A stretch of DNA of 64,000 bases from Firmicutes bacterium HGW-Firmicutes-4 (lineage in GTDB: Bacteria; Bacillota; Clostridia; Eubacteriales; Eubacteriaceae). Location: assembly GCA_002841405.1 (NCBI GenBank), contig PGZR01000002.1, forward strand, positions 1-64,000. Reading direction: 5' to 3'. The notes beneath the pieces were generated by a model. It saw nothing but the letters and a program-made list of their open reading frames with translations, was not told where the DNA came from and did no database searches. The translations under genes were made by a program, and so were the position numbers. Below are positions 7,480 to 15,882 of this stretch, one piece after another. Position 1 is the first letter of the stretch. Each line of letters starts with the position of its first letter.

Positions 7480-8652
7480 TTATTTATCCAGTCTAATTTT
7501 CCGGTCTTTCCAGATCACCGGGTGCCCTAAGATTTTTTTTGCCAGCGACCGCAAAAAGATCAGCAGATAAAAAAGCAGCAGCAGTGGATAAAAGAAGATG
7601 TCAATCACTGAGAAGCTGCCAATATGCCGGGCGATGCGGGTAAGCTCCAGCACCCAGATGCAGTAGCATGATGCCAATATGGCGCTCCATAGCCACTGCT
7701 GCCAGACCAGACTGAGCACCAGATAAAGCGGTGCCGAGGCCACTGCGGTGATCCAGAAAAAGACCAGCACGAGAATCAGCAGCGGTGTTTTTGACACCCC
7801 GGCGGCCTGGTTTTTGGTCCAGCCCTGAATCAGCTGCCGCAATCCGCCGCCATACATCCGATAGGAAACGTCCTGATCCCCCAGAAACAAGGCAAAGGGA
7901 ATCTCTTTTTCGCGGAGTTTTTCACCCAGGGCCATATCATCGACGATGCTGTCTTTAATAGCGGCATGACCGCCGACGGACTGATAATCGGCCCGGCTGA
8001 TTAAGATCACCGGGCCATAGAGGCCGATCCGATAAGGATGGCTGCTTTTTTTATTATTTTGCGCTTGTTGTTTTTGATCACTGTTTTGTTTGTTTTGATC
8101 ACGTCCCACCGGCAATCCCAGGCCATTGGCGCCCATCTGAAGGCAATTAAAAAAAAACGACAAGGTCTCGGTTTTGCTCTCAATCTGATGATAGGGCATC
8201 ACCGAGACCACCCTGCCAGTCTTTTGATGGGCCTTAAGCAGCTTGCTGATCCCGGTCGGACTCAGCCGCACATCAGCGTCCAGAAATAACAGCAGCGCCC
8301 CGGTGGCGGCCGCCCCGCCTTGCTGGCAGGCCCAGGACTTGCCAAGCCAGCCGACTGGTTTTGGGGCCGCGGTAATCAACCGAGCCCCTAAAGCCGTGGC
8401 GATGTTGGCTGTTTGATCGGTGGAACCGTCATCAACACAGATAATTTCGTGAATCTCGAGCGTCTGGTTTTTTAAATCAGCCAAGAGCAGGGCCAGGTTC
8501 TGTTCTTCGTTCCGGGCCGGGATGATAATCGACAGCCGGGGTGTTTTGTTGCCCAAGACTTGCAGATCACCTTGCTCCAATCCGGGAAAGCGAAAAAAGA
8601 GCACCCAGCTGGCCGCCAAACCCAGCACAATCATGCCGCCGACGATGATCAT
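7480..8652 (-). CDS. CrtQ-like family 2 glycosyltransferase
   Basis: The 390-residue membrane glycosyltransferase has an N-terminal hydrophobic segment, a GT-A domain with SIIIPARNEEQNLALLL, the VDDGSTD motif near residue 76, GWLGKSWACQQGG and the metal-binding LFLDADVRL near 130, followed by three or four C-terminal membrane helices (about 290-385). In the staphyloxanthin pathway CrtQ glucosylates diaponeurosporenoic acid. The start ATG overlaps the stop of the preceding oxidoreductase gene (ATGA), so they are translationally coupled. A polar linker near 180-200 (RDQNKQNSDQKQQAQNNKK) is unusually rich in Gln, Asn and Lys. Confidence 0.7.
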   Translation of the reverse strand: MIIVGGMIVLGLAASWVLFFRFPGLEQGDLQVLGNKTPRLSIIIPARNEEQNLALLLADLKNQTLEIHEIICVDDGSTDQTANIATALGARLITAAPKPVGWLGKSWACQQGGAAATGALLLFLDADVRLSPTGISKLLKAHQKTGRVVSVMPYHQIESKTETLSFFFNCLQMGANGLGLPVGRDQNKQNSDQKQQAQNNKKSSHPYRIGLYGPVILISRADYQSVGGHAAIKDSIVDDMALGEKLREKEIPFALFLGDQDVSYRMYGGGLRQLIQGWTKNQAAGVSKTPLLILVLVFFWITAVASAPLYLVLSLVWQQWLWSAILASCYCIWVLELTRIARHIGSFSVIDIFFYPLLLLFYLLIFLRSLAKKILGHPVIWKDRKIRLDK

Positions 8653-10355
8653 CGGCGGGCCGCCTGATCAACGGAATGGCCCACTCGGCCCTGTTTGACC
8701 AGCCGCTTGATCACCCCATCCGCGGCCAGTTTGCCAGTGAGGATCGAGACCGGCAGCCCCGCGGGACTAAAGGTCCATTGCCCGGCCTGATAAATATGGG
8801 GCAGTGGGGTCTCAATGGTTTTGGCAATTTTGCGAAAAACACTGACCGCCGGTAATTTTCCGGTTCCGGAATCGTCAAGAAAGGCCCAGCCGGTAATGGC
8901 CCCGCCAGAATTCCCAGTGAGCCGCTCAATCGTTAAGGGACTGGAACTGAAGCGTAGCTCAACCTGCCTGATCACGCCGGGAAATATGCTGTTTTCCAGC
9001 ACCAATAGGATCTGCTCTTCGCAGAAAGCTTTAAAGGCCGGATACCAGCCGGCTATATCAATGGCTTTAACCAACCGGTAATCCATTAAGGTGCTGACAA
9101 TCACCCCGGTCTTCCCGGCTGGAGCCAGGGCCGGATCCCGAAGCGCCGGGTTGGAAATCTCATAGGTGGTCAATGCCAGATATTCCCGGATCCACGCTTT
9201 CAAAGCAAGCTGCTGATCGGCCGCCGACCGGTTCGGGTCCGCCAGCACGGCCTGCCAGGGTTCTGACTGAATAGCCGAAAGCCCGGCCTTACTGGGGGTG
9301 TAGAAACAATGGGGGCCACAACGCTGCACAAAATAAGACGGCTCCAGATTAACCCCAAGGTAGAGGGTGAAAATCGAATCCCCACCCCGATTTTCACGGA
9401 TCTTTTGTTGCTGTTCCCGGACCTGCAAGCTGGGTTCTCCTGGTTCTGCAAAGTTAACGGCCGTGTATAGGGCCTTCATATCCCCGCACCAGATCAGTTC
9501 ACGATAACCGAAGCTGCGGCCATCCCGGGTGGTTACCCGCCGCGTTTTAAGATCAATCTGGCTGATCTCAGCGCCCAGAGCCAGCTCGCCCTGATGCGCA
9601 GCAATAAAATCACTCATTGCACTAACCAGCCTCCCGGTACCACCGATGGGATAACTGTAATCGCTGTATAAGCCAAAGTAGCTCAAGGCAAAAAAGGTCG
9701 GCATTTTTTCAAAAAAATGCTGGATGATCACATCAATCAAAGCCTGATTTTTAGTAAAACGGAGCAGATAGGTTTCAATCGGCTCGCTAAGCTTCTGAGC
9801 TTTGCGGATATTGATCTGATATTTGAGCAGCCACGGCAATAAGGTTTTAAACAGATAGGCTCGATCATTGGTCAGATCCATAAACAGCGGGTTTTCAATG
9901 CCATAGAGTACCTCCATATACCTGATGACTGTGCGGATTTCGCTGATAATTGCATCAATTTCGGCATGATTATCGGGAAATTTTCGGGTCAGCATGGCGG
10001 CATAAGTGGCCAGACTTTCCACCCCTTTTAAGCTCATCTGAATGTCTTCGATCCCAATAACGACCGGATTTTTAATAAACTCCATGTCAATCCCCAGCTG
10101 CGCCAGCATCGGAAAAACGATTCCCGAATTTTCAAAGGCCCGGATACCGGCGTCAAAGGTAAAGCCCTGGCGGCAGAAGCTCCCCACCAGGCCCCCGGCC
10201 TTTTCGCTTTTTTCACAGATCAGGGTCGTATAACCAGCTTTAGCGGTATAAGCAGCGCTGGTTAATCCGGCCATCCCGGCACCGACAACAATTACGTCAT
10301 AATCAATCCCGGCGTTCTCCGTTCCCCGGTCTCCTGTTTTTATTGAATTCTTCAT
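8649..10355 (-). CDS. CrtN/CrtI-type FAD-dependent phytoene desaturase-like oxidoreductase
   Basis: The 568-residue flavoprotein opens with the dinucleotide-binding sequence DVIVVGAGMAGLTSAAYTAKAGY and the GG motif of the desaturase family (EKSEKAGGLVGSF). Its C-terminus holds the second FAD-contact region (PHIYQAGQWTFSPAGLPVSILTG split across the usual positions). Family members desaturate or oxidise C30/C40 polyenes. The start at 10355 is chosen because GGAGGTGG lies five bases upstream. An in-frame ATG at 10370 sits inside that ribosome site. It follows the other oxidoreductase gene by 15 bases. Substrate is unknown here. Confidence 0.75.
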   Translation of the reverse strand: MKNSIKTGDRGTENAGIDYDVIVVGAGMAGLTSAAYTAKAGYTTLICEKSEKAGGLVGSFCRQGFTFDAGIRAFENSGIVFPMLAQLGIDMEFIKNPVVIGIEDIQMSLKGVESLATYAAMLTRKFPDNHAEIDAIISEIRTVIRYMEVLYGIENPLFMDLTNDRAYLFKTLLPWLLKYQINIRKAQKLSEPIETYLLRFTKNQALIDVIIQHFFEKMPTFFALSYFGLYSDYSYPIGGTGRLVSAMSDFIAAHQGELALGAEISQIDLKTRRVTTRDGRSFGYRELIWCGDMKALYTAVNFAEPGEPSLQVREQQQKIRENRGGDSIFTLYLGVNLEPSYFVQRCGPHCFYTPSKAGLSAIQSEPWQAVLADPNRSAADQQLALKAWIREYLALTTYEISNPALRDPALAPAGKTGVIVSTLMDYRLVKAIDIAGWYPAFKAFCEEQILLVLENSIFPGVIRQVELRFSSSPLTIERLTGNSGGAITGWAFLDDSGTGKLPAVSVFRKIAKTIETPLPHIYQAGQWTFSPAGLPVSILTGKLAADGVIKRLVKQGRVGHSVDQAARR

Positions 10356-10370
10356 CTCAACCACCTCCAT

Positions 10371-12245
10371 CTACCCCAGCAACCCAGCGATCACCGCCTG
10401 GATTTCCACCGGTTGGCCATTTCGGGTATTTTGAATGCAGCGGGTTTCGCAGGCGTTCAGATCCAGGGGCGCTGTTTCAATTTTGATCTGGTGTTCCTCG
10501 CAATAGGCGGCCAGCCGTTTTCTGGCTCCAACCAGATTTCCCACCGCGACCCGGCGCATGATCCCCCGGATATCTAGATTCCGGCCCTGGGCTTGCATCC
10601 CGATGGAACAATAAGGATGCTCACAATATTCACAGCGAGAGGCCTTCTGCATCAGGCTCCGGATGTCAGCCGGGACATCGGCATAAAGTTTTTCGGCGGT
10701 CACCGGTTTGTCAAGGATCTTTACCATGTTCGTTCGCTCCGGCTGATAGACATAAGGTCGCAGGCCCCGTTTCTTGAGCACGGCATTGGCCGCCGAGATC
10801 CCCGAGGTGGTCACGGTTGGGGTACCGGTGCCCATCACGGTCGATTCGCCGCAGCAAAACAGATTATCCCATTCGGTCCGGGTATGGAGCCGCTTAAACA
10901 TGTGCTGCCCCAGCATCTGTTTGGGACCGGCCACCGCGCCACCGTTTTTATTGGTATAACGCTCAATCGTCCGGGGGGTTGCCAGCTCAGCGTAACGGAT
11001 CGCTTCACCAAAGCCTGGAAAGCGGTTTTCCAGGACCCCGATCAGCCGGGCTTGTTCCAGCTCTTTTCTGGCCAGATAGTCCGCTGCCTCCCCCTGCTGC
11101 CAGTTTTCAAAGCTGGGTCCGATGGCCAACACCACATGGCTGTTTTCATCACAAAGGGTATGGTCATCAATACTGGAAATATAGACGGTGACCTCGCTTT
11201 CATCGAGACGGTCGGGGTTGCCAACCAGCATTTCCACCGGCTGGGTATCTGGCGGGATCACAACTTTGTCAACTTGGGCATAAAGTACCACACTGGGATA
11301 GGTGGGCACCTGCCTGGCCGCCCAGCGGGCTCGGGCTAGATTCAGGTTGGGCCGGTCGATGAGCTTGCCATAGAGATTCCAGACCGTTCCCGAATAGATC
11401 AAATCCCGGCCGAATATTTTTTCACCACTACTCAGTTCCACCCCCACCGGCCGGTTATGTTCAAAAAGAATCCCGGTGACTTCTGTTTCCAGCACCATCG
11501 TGCCGCGGTTTTCTTCAATCACCTGCTCCAGCTTGCCGGGCAGAAAAATGGTCGATCCGGCGGGATAATAGCTGCCACCCACATGATTGTCGACAAACAT
11601 CACCGCCGCTAGCACCGCCGGGGCTTCTTCGAGGGTCGCATAACAATAGGTGGAGGTTATCTTATCAAAAAATTTGAAGATTTCTGGATCGCTGAAATAA
11701 TTTTCCAGCAGACTGCGGGCGCTTTTATTCAAATAGCCCAGAAACCGGGCATAGGACAGCGGATGTTTGATCAGGCTTTTCAGGGCCCCCCGGGTTTCGG
11801 TTTCATCCGGGGTGGTATAATTGGGATTGGCAACCATCACATCGCGATACATTTTCTCCAGATCCCGGTAAAAACGCCGGACATTGGCTTGTTCCGAGGG
11901 AAAAACCGTGCCCAGCTGGGCCGCAAAATCATCGATATCGGCCCCGAAGCGAATCACGTGACCCTTGAAGTGCATACAGTACAGCAGGTCGTGCTTGACC
12001 ACTTCGATCGGTTGTTCCAGACAATTAAAAACGAAGCGATGAGCATTAAAACCCGCCTCACCAAATCCGAACAGCATCGCTGCGCCAATATCAAAGGTCG
12101 CCCCATTACGTTTAAAAACCCCGCAGGAACCGCCGGGATTATAGCTTTTTTCAATTACCGCCACCTTTAATCCGCTTTTCGCCAGCAGACTCCCGGCCGT
12201 CAGCCCGGACAATCCCCCGCCAATAATAATCGCATCAAATTCCAT
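10371..12245 (-). CDS. CrtI-type FAD oxidoreductase fused to a C-terminal ferredoxin-like (DPYD domain I type) Fe-S domain
   Basis: Residues 1-500 of this 624-residue protein form a phytoene-dehydrogenase-like flavoprotein (FDAIIIGGGLSGLTAGSLLA; EKSYNPGGSCGVF; near the end LFCCGESTVMGTGTPTVTTSG). After a linker, residues about 530-624 match the helical Fe-S domain of GltD and dihydropyrimidine dehydrogenase: RCEYCEHPYCSIG, then LDIRGIMRRVAVGNLVGARK, then ACETRCIQNTRNGQPVEI. Visible ligand candidates are C538, C541, C546, C599 and C603. Some usual cysteines are replaced, so cluster occupancy is uncertain. The fusion implies an Fe-S electron route to the flavin. Start at 12245 follows AGAGGGAATAGTA. 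It is the first gene of the quartet. Confidence 0.75.
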   Translation of the reverse strand: MEFDAIIIGGGLSGLTAGSLLAKSGLKVAVIEKSYNPGGSCGVFKRNGATFDIGAAMLFGFGEAGFNAHRFVFNCLEQPIEVVKHDLLYCMHFKGHVIRFGADIDDFAAQLGTVFPSEQANVRRFYRDLEKMYRDVMVANPNYTTPDETETRGALKSLIKHPLSYARFLGYLNKSARSLLENYFSDPEIFKFFDKITSTYCYATLEEAPAVLAAVMFVDNHVGGSYYPAGSTIFLPGKLEQVIEENRGTMVLETEVTGILFEHNRPVGVELSSGEKIFGRDLIYSGTVWNLYGKLIDRPNLNLARARWAARQVPTYPSVVLYAQVDKVVIPPDTQPVEMLVGNPDRLDESEVTVYISSIDDHTLCDENSHVVLAIGPSFENWQQGEAADYLARKELEQARLIGVLENRFPGFGEAIRYAELATPRTIERYTNKNGGAVAGPKQMLGQHMFKRLHTRTEWDNLFCCGESTVMGTGTPTVTTSGISAANAVLKKRGLRPYVYQPERTNMVKILDKPVTAEKLYADVPADIRSLMQKASRCEYCEHPYCSIGMQAQGRNLDIRGIMRRVAVGNLVGARKRLAAYCEEHQIKIETAPLDLNACETRCIQNTRNGQPVEIQAVIAGLLG

Positions 12246-12294
12246 TACTATTCCCTCTTTTGCGCTCATTTATTTTGTTATCGTTCTTTATTCA

Positions 12295-12322
12295 ATTATA
12301 CCCCGAATCATTATAATTACAA
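12295..12322 (-). promoter_or_regulatory. Probable sigma-A promoter of the carotenoid-like operon
   Basis: On the minus strand TTGTAA and TATAAT are separated by 16 bases, about 50 bases upstream of the start of the first oxidoreductase gene. Confidence 0.6.
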
Positions 12323-12363
12323 CCTGAGAACAGATCATTTTTTTCGATATATTCAGCAGTTAT

Positions 12364-12392
12364 TGTTTATTCTGACTCTCAACAGGTATAAT
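12364..12392 (+). promoter_or_regulatory. Probable sigma-A promoter for the DUF2252 fragment
   Basis: TTGTTT and TATAAT are separated by 17 bases, about 85 bases upstream of the small ORF at 12476. Confidence 0.55.
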
Positions 12393-12475
12393 AAAAACAT
12401 CCTCGTATCAAGCATCATGGTCACGTTTTACCATTTCACAAACACCTGTTCCCCAATTTATCACTGGAGGTAGAA

Positions 12476-12661
12476 ATGATTTTATATGGATTCAACCCCA
12501 ATCAAATGATCCTCACGGCCCGGGCCCATGCCCATAGTCCCAACGCCAACTACGTGGCCGGCTACATGGGCAAGTCCACGGCCTTTGAAAAAGCCATCGT
12601 CAAGTGGTGCTATGGCTATTTCCGCCAGATTTACCGGGATTACGATAATTTTGTCAGGTAG
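12476..12661 (+). pseudogene. C-terminal remnant of a DUF2252 protein, still carrying a ribosome site
   Basis: The 61-codon frame contains MILTARAHAHSPNANYVAGY, then MGKSTAFEKAIVKW and YRDYDNF. This matches the conserved C-terminal block of DUF2252 (COG4320) proteins, in which an ARAHAR motif is followed by IAGYLGKSDAF and a YADQ...DY helix. Full proteins are over 400 residues and nothing homologous lies upstream. The frame starts behind CTGGAGGTAGAA and has a promoter-like sequence, so a short peptide may still be made. A remnant is the simplest reading. A selected micro-protein cannot be excluded. Confidence 0.6.
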
Positions 12662-12670
12662 TGAACACTT

Positions 12671-12699
12671 ATAAAAAAAGCACCTGTTTAATAGGTGCT
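12671..12699 (-). terminator. Rho-independent terminator after the ATP-grasp gene
   Basis: On the minus strand AGCACCT and AGGTGCT form a stem with a seven-base loop followed by seven T residues, 49 bases after the ATP-grasp stop codon. Read on the plus strand it also lies just after the DUF2252 fragment. Confidence 0.8.
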
Positions 12700-12747
12700 G
12701 AGGTAGTCGACAAACTTCTGTACCGACAATTGTTAATCATTGACCGT

Positions 12748-13746
12748 TTAAAATCCCAGCAGATCCAGCACCTTGTCATCGACATGGCGGTTTTTGCCGA
12801 CAAAGGGATAATTATGAATATGCAGGGCTGGGTTGAAGTTAAGTTCGATAATGCTGTAGTTTGTTGCATCGGGTTTTTTTTGAATATCCCGGATGATGAT
12901 ATCGGCGCCACAGATCCGGGCACCAACTGCATGGGCTGCTGCCACCGCAATAGCCTTGTAATCATCAATAATCTCGTCGGTAAAATCAAGACTGTCCCCA
13001 CCGGTACTGATATTGGAGTTTTCCCGGAGAAAGACGTTTTCGCCATTCTCCGGAATGGTCTCGATGGATTTATTCTGCTCACTGAGAAAAGCAATTTCAG
13101 TTTTTCCTAGCTGAATCTTTTCAAGAGGGGTAACATATCCCTTTCCCCGCAACGGATCCTGGTTTTTTTCAGTCACCAACGCTTCAATGGTATGAACCCC
13201 ATCCCCCACCACGTTGGCCGGAACCCGGTGGAGAATCCCCACTACCTCATCGCCGATTACTAGAAACCGATACTCTTTGCCAGGCACGAATTCTTCAATC
13301 AATACTGATGTATCATGACTAAAAGCGTTGATTACCGCTGTCCGATAACAGTTTTCACACTGAAGATTTTTATGAATGACAATCCCTATCCCAAAATTGG
13401 AAGATTTAGGTTTTATCACAATATCTTTGCCCTGGTAACCTCCATAATGGGCCATTGCTTCAGCCGCCGATTTAACCTTGATCCCCGCCGGCACGTTGAT
13501 GCCCTTCTCACGGAGGACCAGCTTCGTCACTTCTTTATTTTCCATGATCAGCGGTGCGATATAGGTATCGGCTGATGTCCGGGTAGCCTGTTTGATATAT
13601 TCAATTCTATCGCCTTTTGTAAGCCGAATAAAATTATCCTCAAGATCAAGGATCTCAACCTCAATGCCTCTGTGCTCGGCTGCGTTAATCAGCATCGCCG
13701 TTGACAATTCCAAGCCGTTATGATTATTTATAAACATAGTCTCCAC
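12748..13746 (-). CDS. Stand-alone ATP-grasp protein matching the glutathione-synthetase half of GshF
   Basis: The 332-residue protein matches the C-terminal ATP-grasp module of bifunctional GshF (GshAB): GYQGKDIVIKPKSSNFGIGI for the ATP lysine region, VLIEEFVPGKEYRFLVIG, HRVPANVVGDGVHTIEALV, KNQDPLRGKGY, LRENSNISTGGDSLDFTDE and the metal-binding IIELNFNPALHIH. The N-terminal glutamate-cysteine ligase domain of GshF is absent, and no partner gene lies nearby. It may ligate glycine or another amine to a gamma-glutamyl or other acid. The GTG at 13746 has only a weak ribosome site. ATG at 13737 has GGAG very close. The true start is unsettled. Confidence 0.75.
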   Translation of the reverse strand: METMFINNHNGLELSTAMLINAAEHRGIEVEILDLEDNFIRLTKGDRIEYIKQATRTSADTYIAPLIMENKEVTKLVLREKGINVPAGIKVKSAAEAMAHYGGYQGKDIVIKPKSSNFGIGIVIHKNLQCENCYRTAVINAFSHDTSVLIEEFVPGKEYRFLVIGDEVVGILHRVPANVVGDGVHTIEALVTEKNQDPLRGKGYVTPLEKIQLGKTEIAFLSEQNKSIETIPENGENVFLRENSNISTGGDSLDFTDEIIDDYKAIAVAAAHAVGARICGADIIIRDIQKKPDATNYSIIELNFNPALHIHNYPFVGKNRHVDDKVLDLLGF

Positions 13747-13840
13747 TTTCTGAAAGAGATGCTGCGGTATTCATCTTTTCCTGTTAATATCATTATTATC
13801 TCATAACTTTCTGTTTTTAATTTAAAAACCTGATCCTGCA

Positions 13841-14209
13841 TCAGCTCATCACCGCTCTTACAATCAGCCAGATAATGACTAGCCAAAATAACACAATTGG
13901 AAGAGCATAATACCACTTTTTAGGTTTTCCACCATCCCAAAGGTGTTCTGATTCTTTTTGACATGCTGTGAAAACTTCCTTAGGAATTAATTTGATCGTA
14001 AAAGCGATGAGGATTGGCAGAATAATCAGATCATCCAGATAGCCCAATACCGGGATAAAATCTGGAATCAGGTCGATGGGTGACAATGCATAGGCAATGG
14101 TAACACCAGCCAGTATTTTAGCAGCCAGTGGCGTTTCTTTTTTCTTAAGCGCCACAAAAACCGCCGGTATATCTGTTTTTAATTTTTTCGCTCGCTCTTT
14201 TAAATTCAT
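13841..14209 (-). CDS. DUF1232 (YkvA-like) membrane protein
   Basis: The 122-residue protein carries the DUF1232 signature AYALSPIDLIPDFIPVLGYLDD near residues 40-60, within two membrane-associated helices, plus a C-terminal transmembrane helix (ALPIVLFWLVIIWLIVRAV). Family function is unknown. The start follows CGGAGTATGAC. It lies 59 bases downstream of hgcB on the same strand and may be co-transcribed with hgcAB, though no functional link is known. Confidence 0.8.
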   Translation of the reverse strand: MNLKERAKKLKTDIPAVFVALKKKETPLAAKILAGVTIAYALSPIDLIPDFIPVLGYLDDLIILPILIAFTIKLIPKEVFTACQKESEHLWDGGKPKKWYYALPIVLFWLVIIWLIVRAVMS

Positions 14210-14268
14210 GTCATACTCCGAATTTGATTAATAATTAAGCATTGCATAAACACTAAACGCATTCTTTG

Positions 14269-14574
14269 CTAACAGCAGGAACTGTCTGATTCATGACTAT
14301 TGTCACATTCGCAGCTGGGTTCAGCCCCGGTAAAGATGCTCTTGAGAATGGCCGAAGCGCAGCCTACCCCGGTCTTCACAGTGATGGCATCAGTGGGACA
14401 ATTCATGGCACAGGCTCCGCATTCCATGCAGGCATCCTTGTCGCGGATCCGACTCTGTCCTTCAAACAATTCAAAGACCCGATGTGGACAAACCTCAAGA
14501 CAGCTTCGGCACCCGACACAACGACTTTTATCCAGCTTAAGGGAGACAACATTTTTAAAATAACGATTTTTCAT
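14269..14574 (-). CDS. hgcB: HgcB, ferredoxin partner of the mercury-methylating corrinoid protein
   Basis: The 101-residue 2[4Fe-4S] ferredoxin has cluster I motif CVGCRSCLEVCP (C19, C22, C25, C29) and cluster II motif CMECGACAMNCP (C49, C52, C55, C59). CMECGACAxNC is characteristic of HgcB. It also has the isolated conserved cysteine after cluster II (C72, in VGCA) and a C-terminal Cys pair (C100-C101), both hallmarks of HgcB, plus an extra CEC at 88-90. HgcB is thought to reduce the HgcA corrinoid and help deliver Hg(II). The start at 14574 follows AAAGGAAAAACAT. It lies 32 bases after hgcA, in the usual order and same strand. Confidence 0.92.
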   Translation of the reverse strand: MKNRYFKNVVSLKLDKSRCVGCRSCLEVCPHRVFELFEGQSRIRDKDACMECGACAMNCPTDAITVKTGVGCASAILKSIFTGAEPSCECDNSHESDSSCC

Positions 14575-14606
14575 ATGTTTTTCCTTTATCGTATTATACA
14601 ACTCGA

Positions 14607-15800
14607 TTAAAACAGGTGACTGATCAAAAGCAGCAGTCCTCCCGCGCCAATTGAAAACAACAACCCGGGAACCGCAACCCGCATTTCTTTCTGAACTCCG
14701 GAGTGGGATGTAAAAGTTGATGAGCCAGTAAAATTCATCGCATAATAGGCGGCAATGGCCGGAAAGATCAGCAGATAGCCGAACAAGCCTACCAGCGAAA
14801 TTCCCGAACTGATCGTCTGATGGCTAAAGGCTATGATGGCAAGAGTGCCCATCAGACCTAACAGCCAGCCTTTAAAGGCAAAGGCTCTTCCAGGAATTAC
14901 CGGCAATAATACCGGGGTCAGCACACAGCCGGTTAAAACAGCACCGACGTATGCCCCCACATCGATAAGACCAAACGGTTCTTTAACCACAAAATTCAGC
15001 AGTAACAAGACCCCGAAAATCATCAGGGACTGCTTGATCGTACCAACCAGCTCAATGGGCGTCAGCACCAGCCGATCATACAGGGTAAAGCTGACGGTTC
15101 GCATGCTGTCGCTTATCATCATGTCAGCCTCGAGAAAGGCTTTTATATCTCTGGCTCGGATGGGTCCATAAATAACCCGAAATCCCGATTCTTTAAAAAC
15201 GGCCTGGGCTTTTACGCCAGATGCGCCCAACTGGGGTAGGATTATTTTTCGATGCGATACGATTTCTTTGAGCCTGGTCCCGATCAGTCTGGCGACAATC
15301 TCTTTGATTCCAAAGCTGCCTTTCCCGGCAGCACACCAGACATTAATACCATTGGTATCAATGACCAGAATCCACACGTTCAGGCCAGTGAGTTCTTTCC
15401 GCAAGGCGTCAAAAGACAACTTGTAATTACAGGAAACAAGAATCGGTGAATCCTGATCGGGGCTGCCCATACCATAAAGCCCGGGGTTAATTTTATAATT
15501 CATGCGATTAATACCCCAGCGGACTTTCCATCCATCAAGAATATCTTTTTTATTTAAGCTGGGCGCAATTACCGGGACGATTCCGATTGGGGTATCAATT
15601 TCCCCAATAATCCAATGGGCATTTCTACCGGCCCTTGTGACAGTGTTTCCTGATGGTTGAGTTGGCAGCATTTGGCAGCAGGAAACCGCATTGATAACCT
15701 GATCCGGTTGATTTTCACGACACGAACAATCGGGATTCTCCGTTGTTTCAGCTGTAGGCCGTTTTTTTTCGTTTGTGCAAGAGCAGTTTTGGTTATCCAA
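14607..15800 (-). CDS. hgcA: HgcA, corrinoid membrane protein for mercury methylation
   Basis: The 397-residue protein has a CFeSP-like corrinoid-binding domain at about 60-240 containing the diagnostic cap-helix sequence NVWCAAGK at residues 153-160, with C156 the predicted lower axial ligand of cobalt. A C-terminal membrane domain has about five helices (256-397) and the conserved segment MNFTGSSTFTS ... GVQKEM. HgcA transfers a methyl group from the Wood-Ljungdahl pool to Hg(II), giving methylmercury. An N-terminal extension carries three cysteine pairs (C6/C8, C25/C27, C41/C42). The start codon is TTG with AGGAGG eight bases upstream, and a sigma-A promoter lies above. The homologous acetyl-CoA-synthase subunit AcsC/CdhE lacks this motif and the membrane domain. 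Confidence 0.94.
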   Translation of the reverse strand: MDNQNCSCTNEKKRPTAETTENPDCSCRENQPDQVINAVSCCQMLPTQPSGNTVTRAGRNAHWIIGEIDTPIGIVPVIAPSLNKKDILDGWKVRWGINRMNYKINPGLYGMGSPDQDSPILVSCNYKLSFDALRKELTGLNVWILVIDTNGINVWCAAGKGSFGIKEIVARLIGTRLKEIVSHRKIILPQLGASGVKAQAVFKESGFRVIYGPIRARDIKAFLEADMMISDSMRTVSFTLYDRLVLTPIELVGTIKQSLMIFGVLLLLNFVVKEPFGLIDVGAYVGAVLTGCVLTPVLLPVIPGRAFAFKGWLLGLMGTLAIIAFSHQTISSGISLVGLFGYLLIFPAIAAYYAMNFTGSSTFTSHSGVQKEMRVAVPGLLFSIGAGGLLLLISHLF

Positions 15801-15882
15801 AGGGTATTCCTCCTGTATTAGTACTTCCTTTTCAATCTTATATTCCTGTTACTCTTTTCCTTATTTTTATGAATATGGGTAT

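Noticed and set aside
6845-7570. Plus-strand frame of about 240 codons over the CrtO-like gene
   Set aside because: Antisense, Pro/Arg/Gln-rich with no domain. The membrane protein on the other strand fits the operon.
10593-11339. Long plus-strand frame opposite the CrtI-type gene
   Set aside because: GC-rich antisense shadow with composition typical of a reverse frame and no start signal.
14607-15800. Reading this gene as the acetyl-CoA synthase corrinoid subunit AcsC/CdhE
   Set aside because: The NVWCAAGK cap helix, the membrane domain and the adjacent HgcB-type ferredoxin are specific to HgcA.
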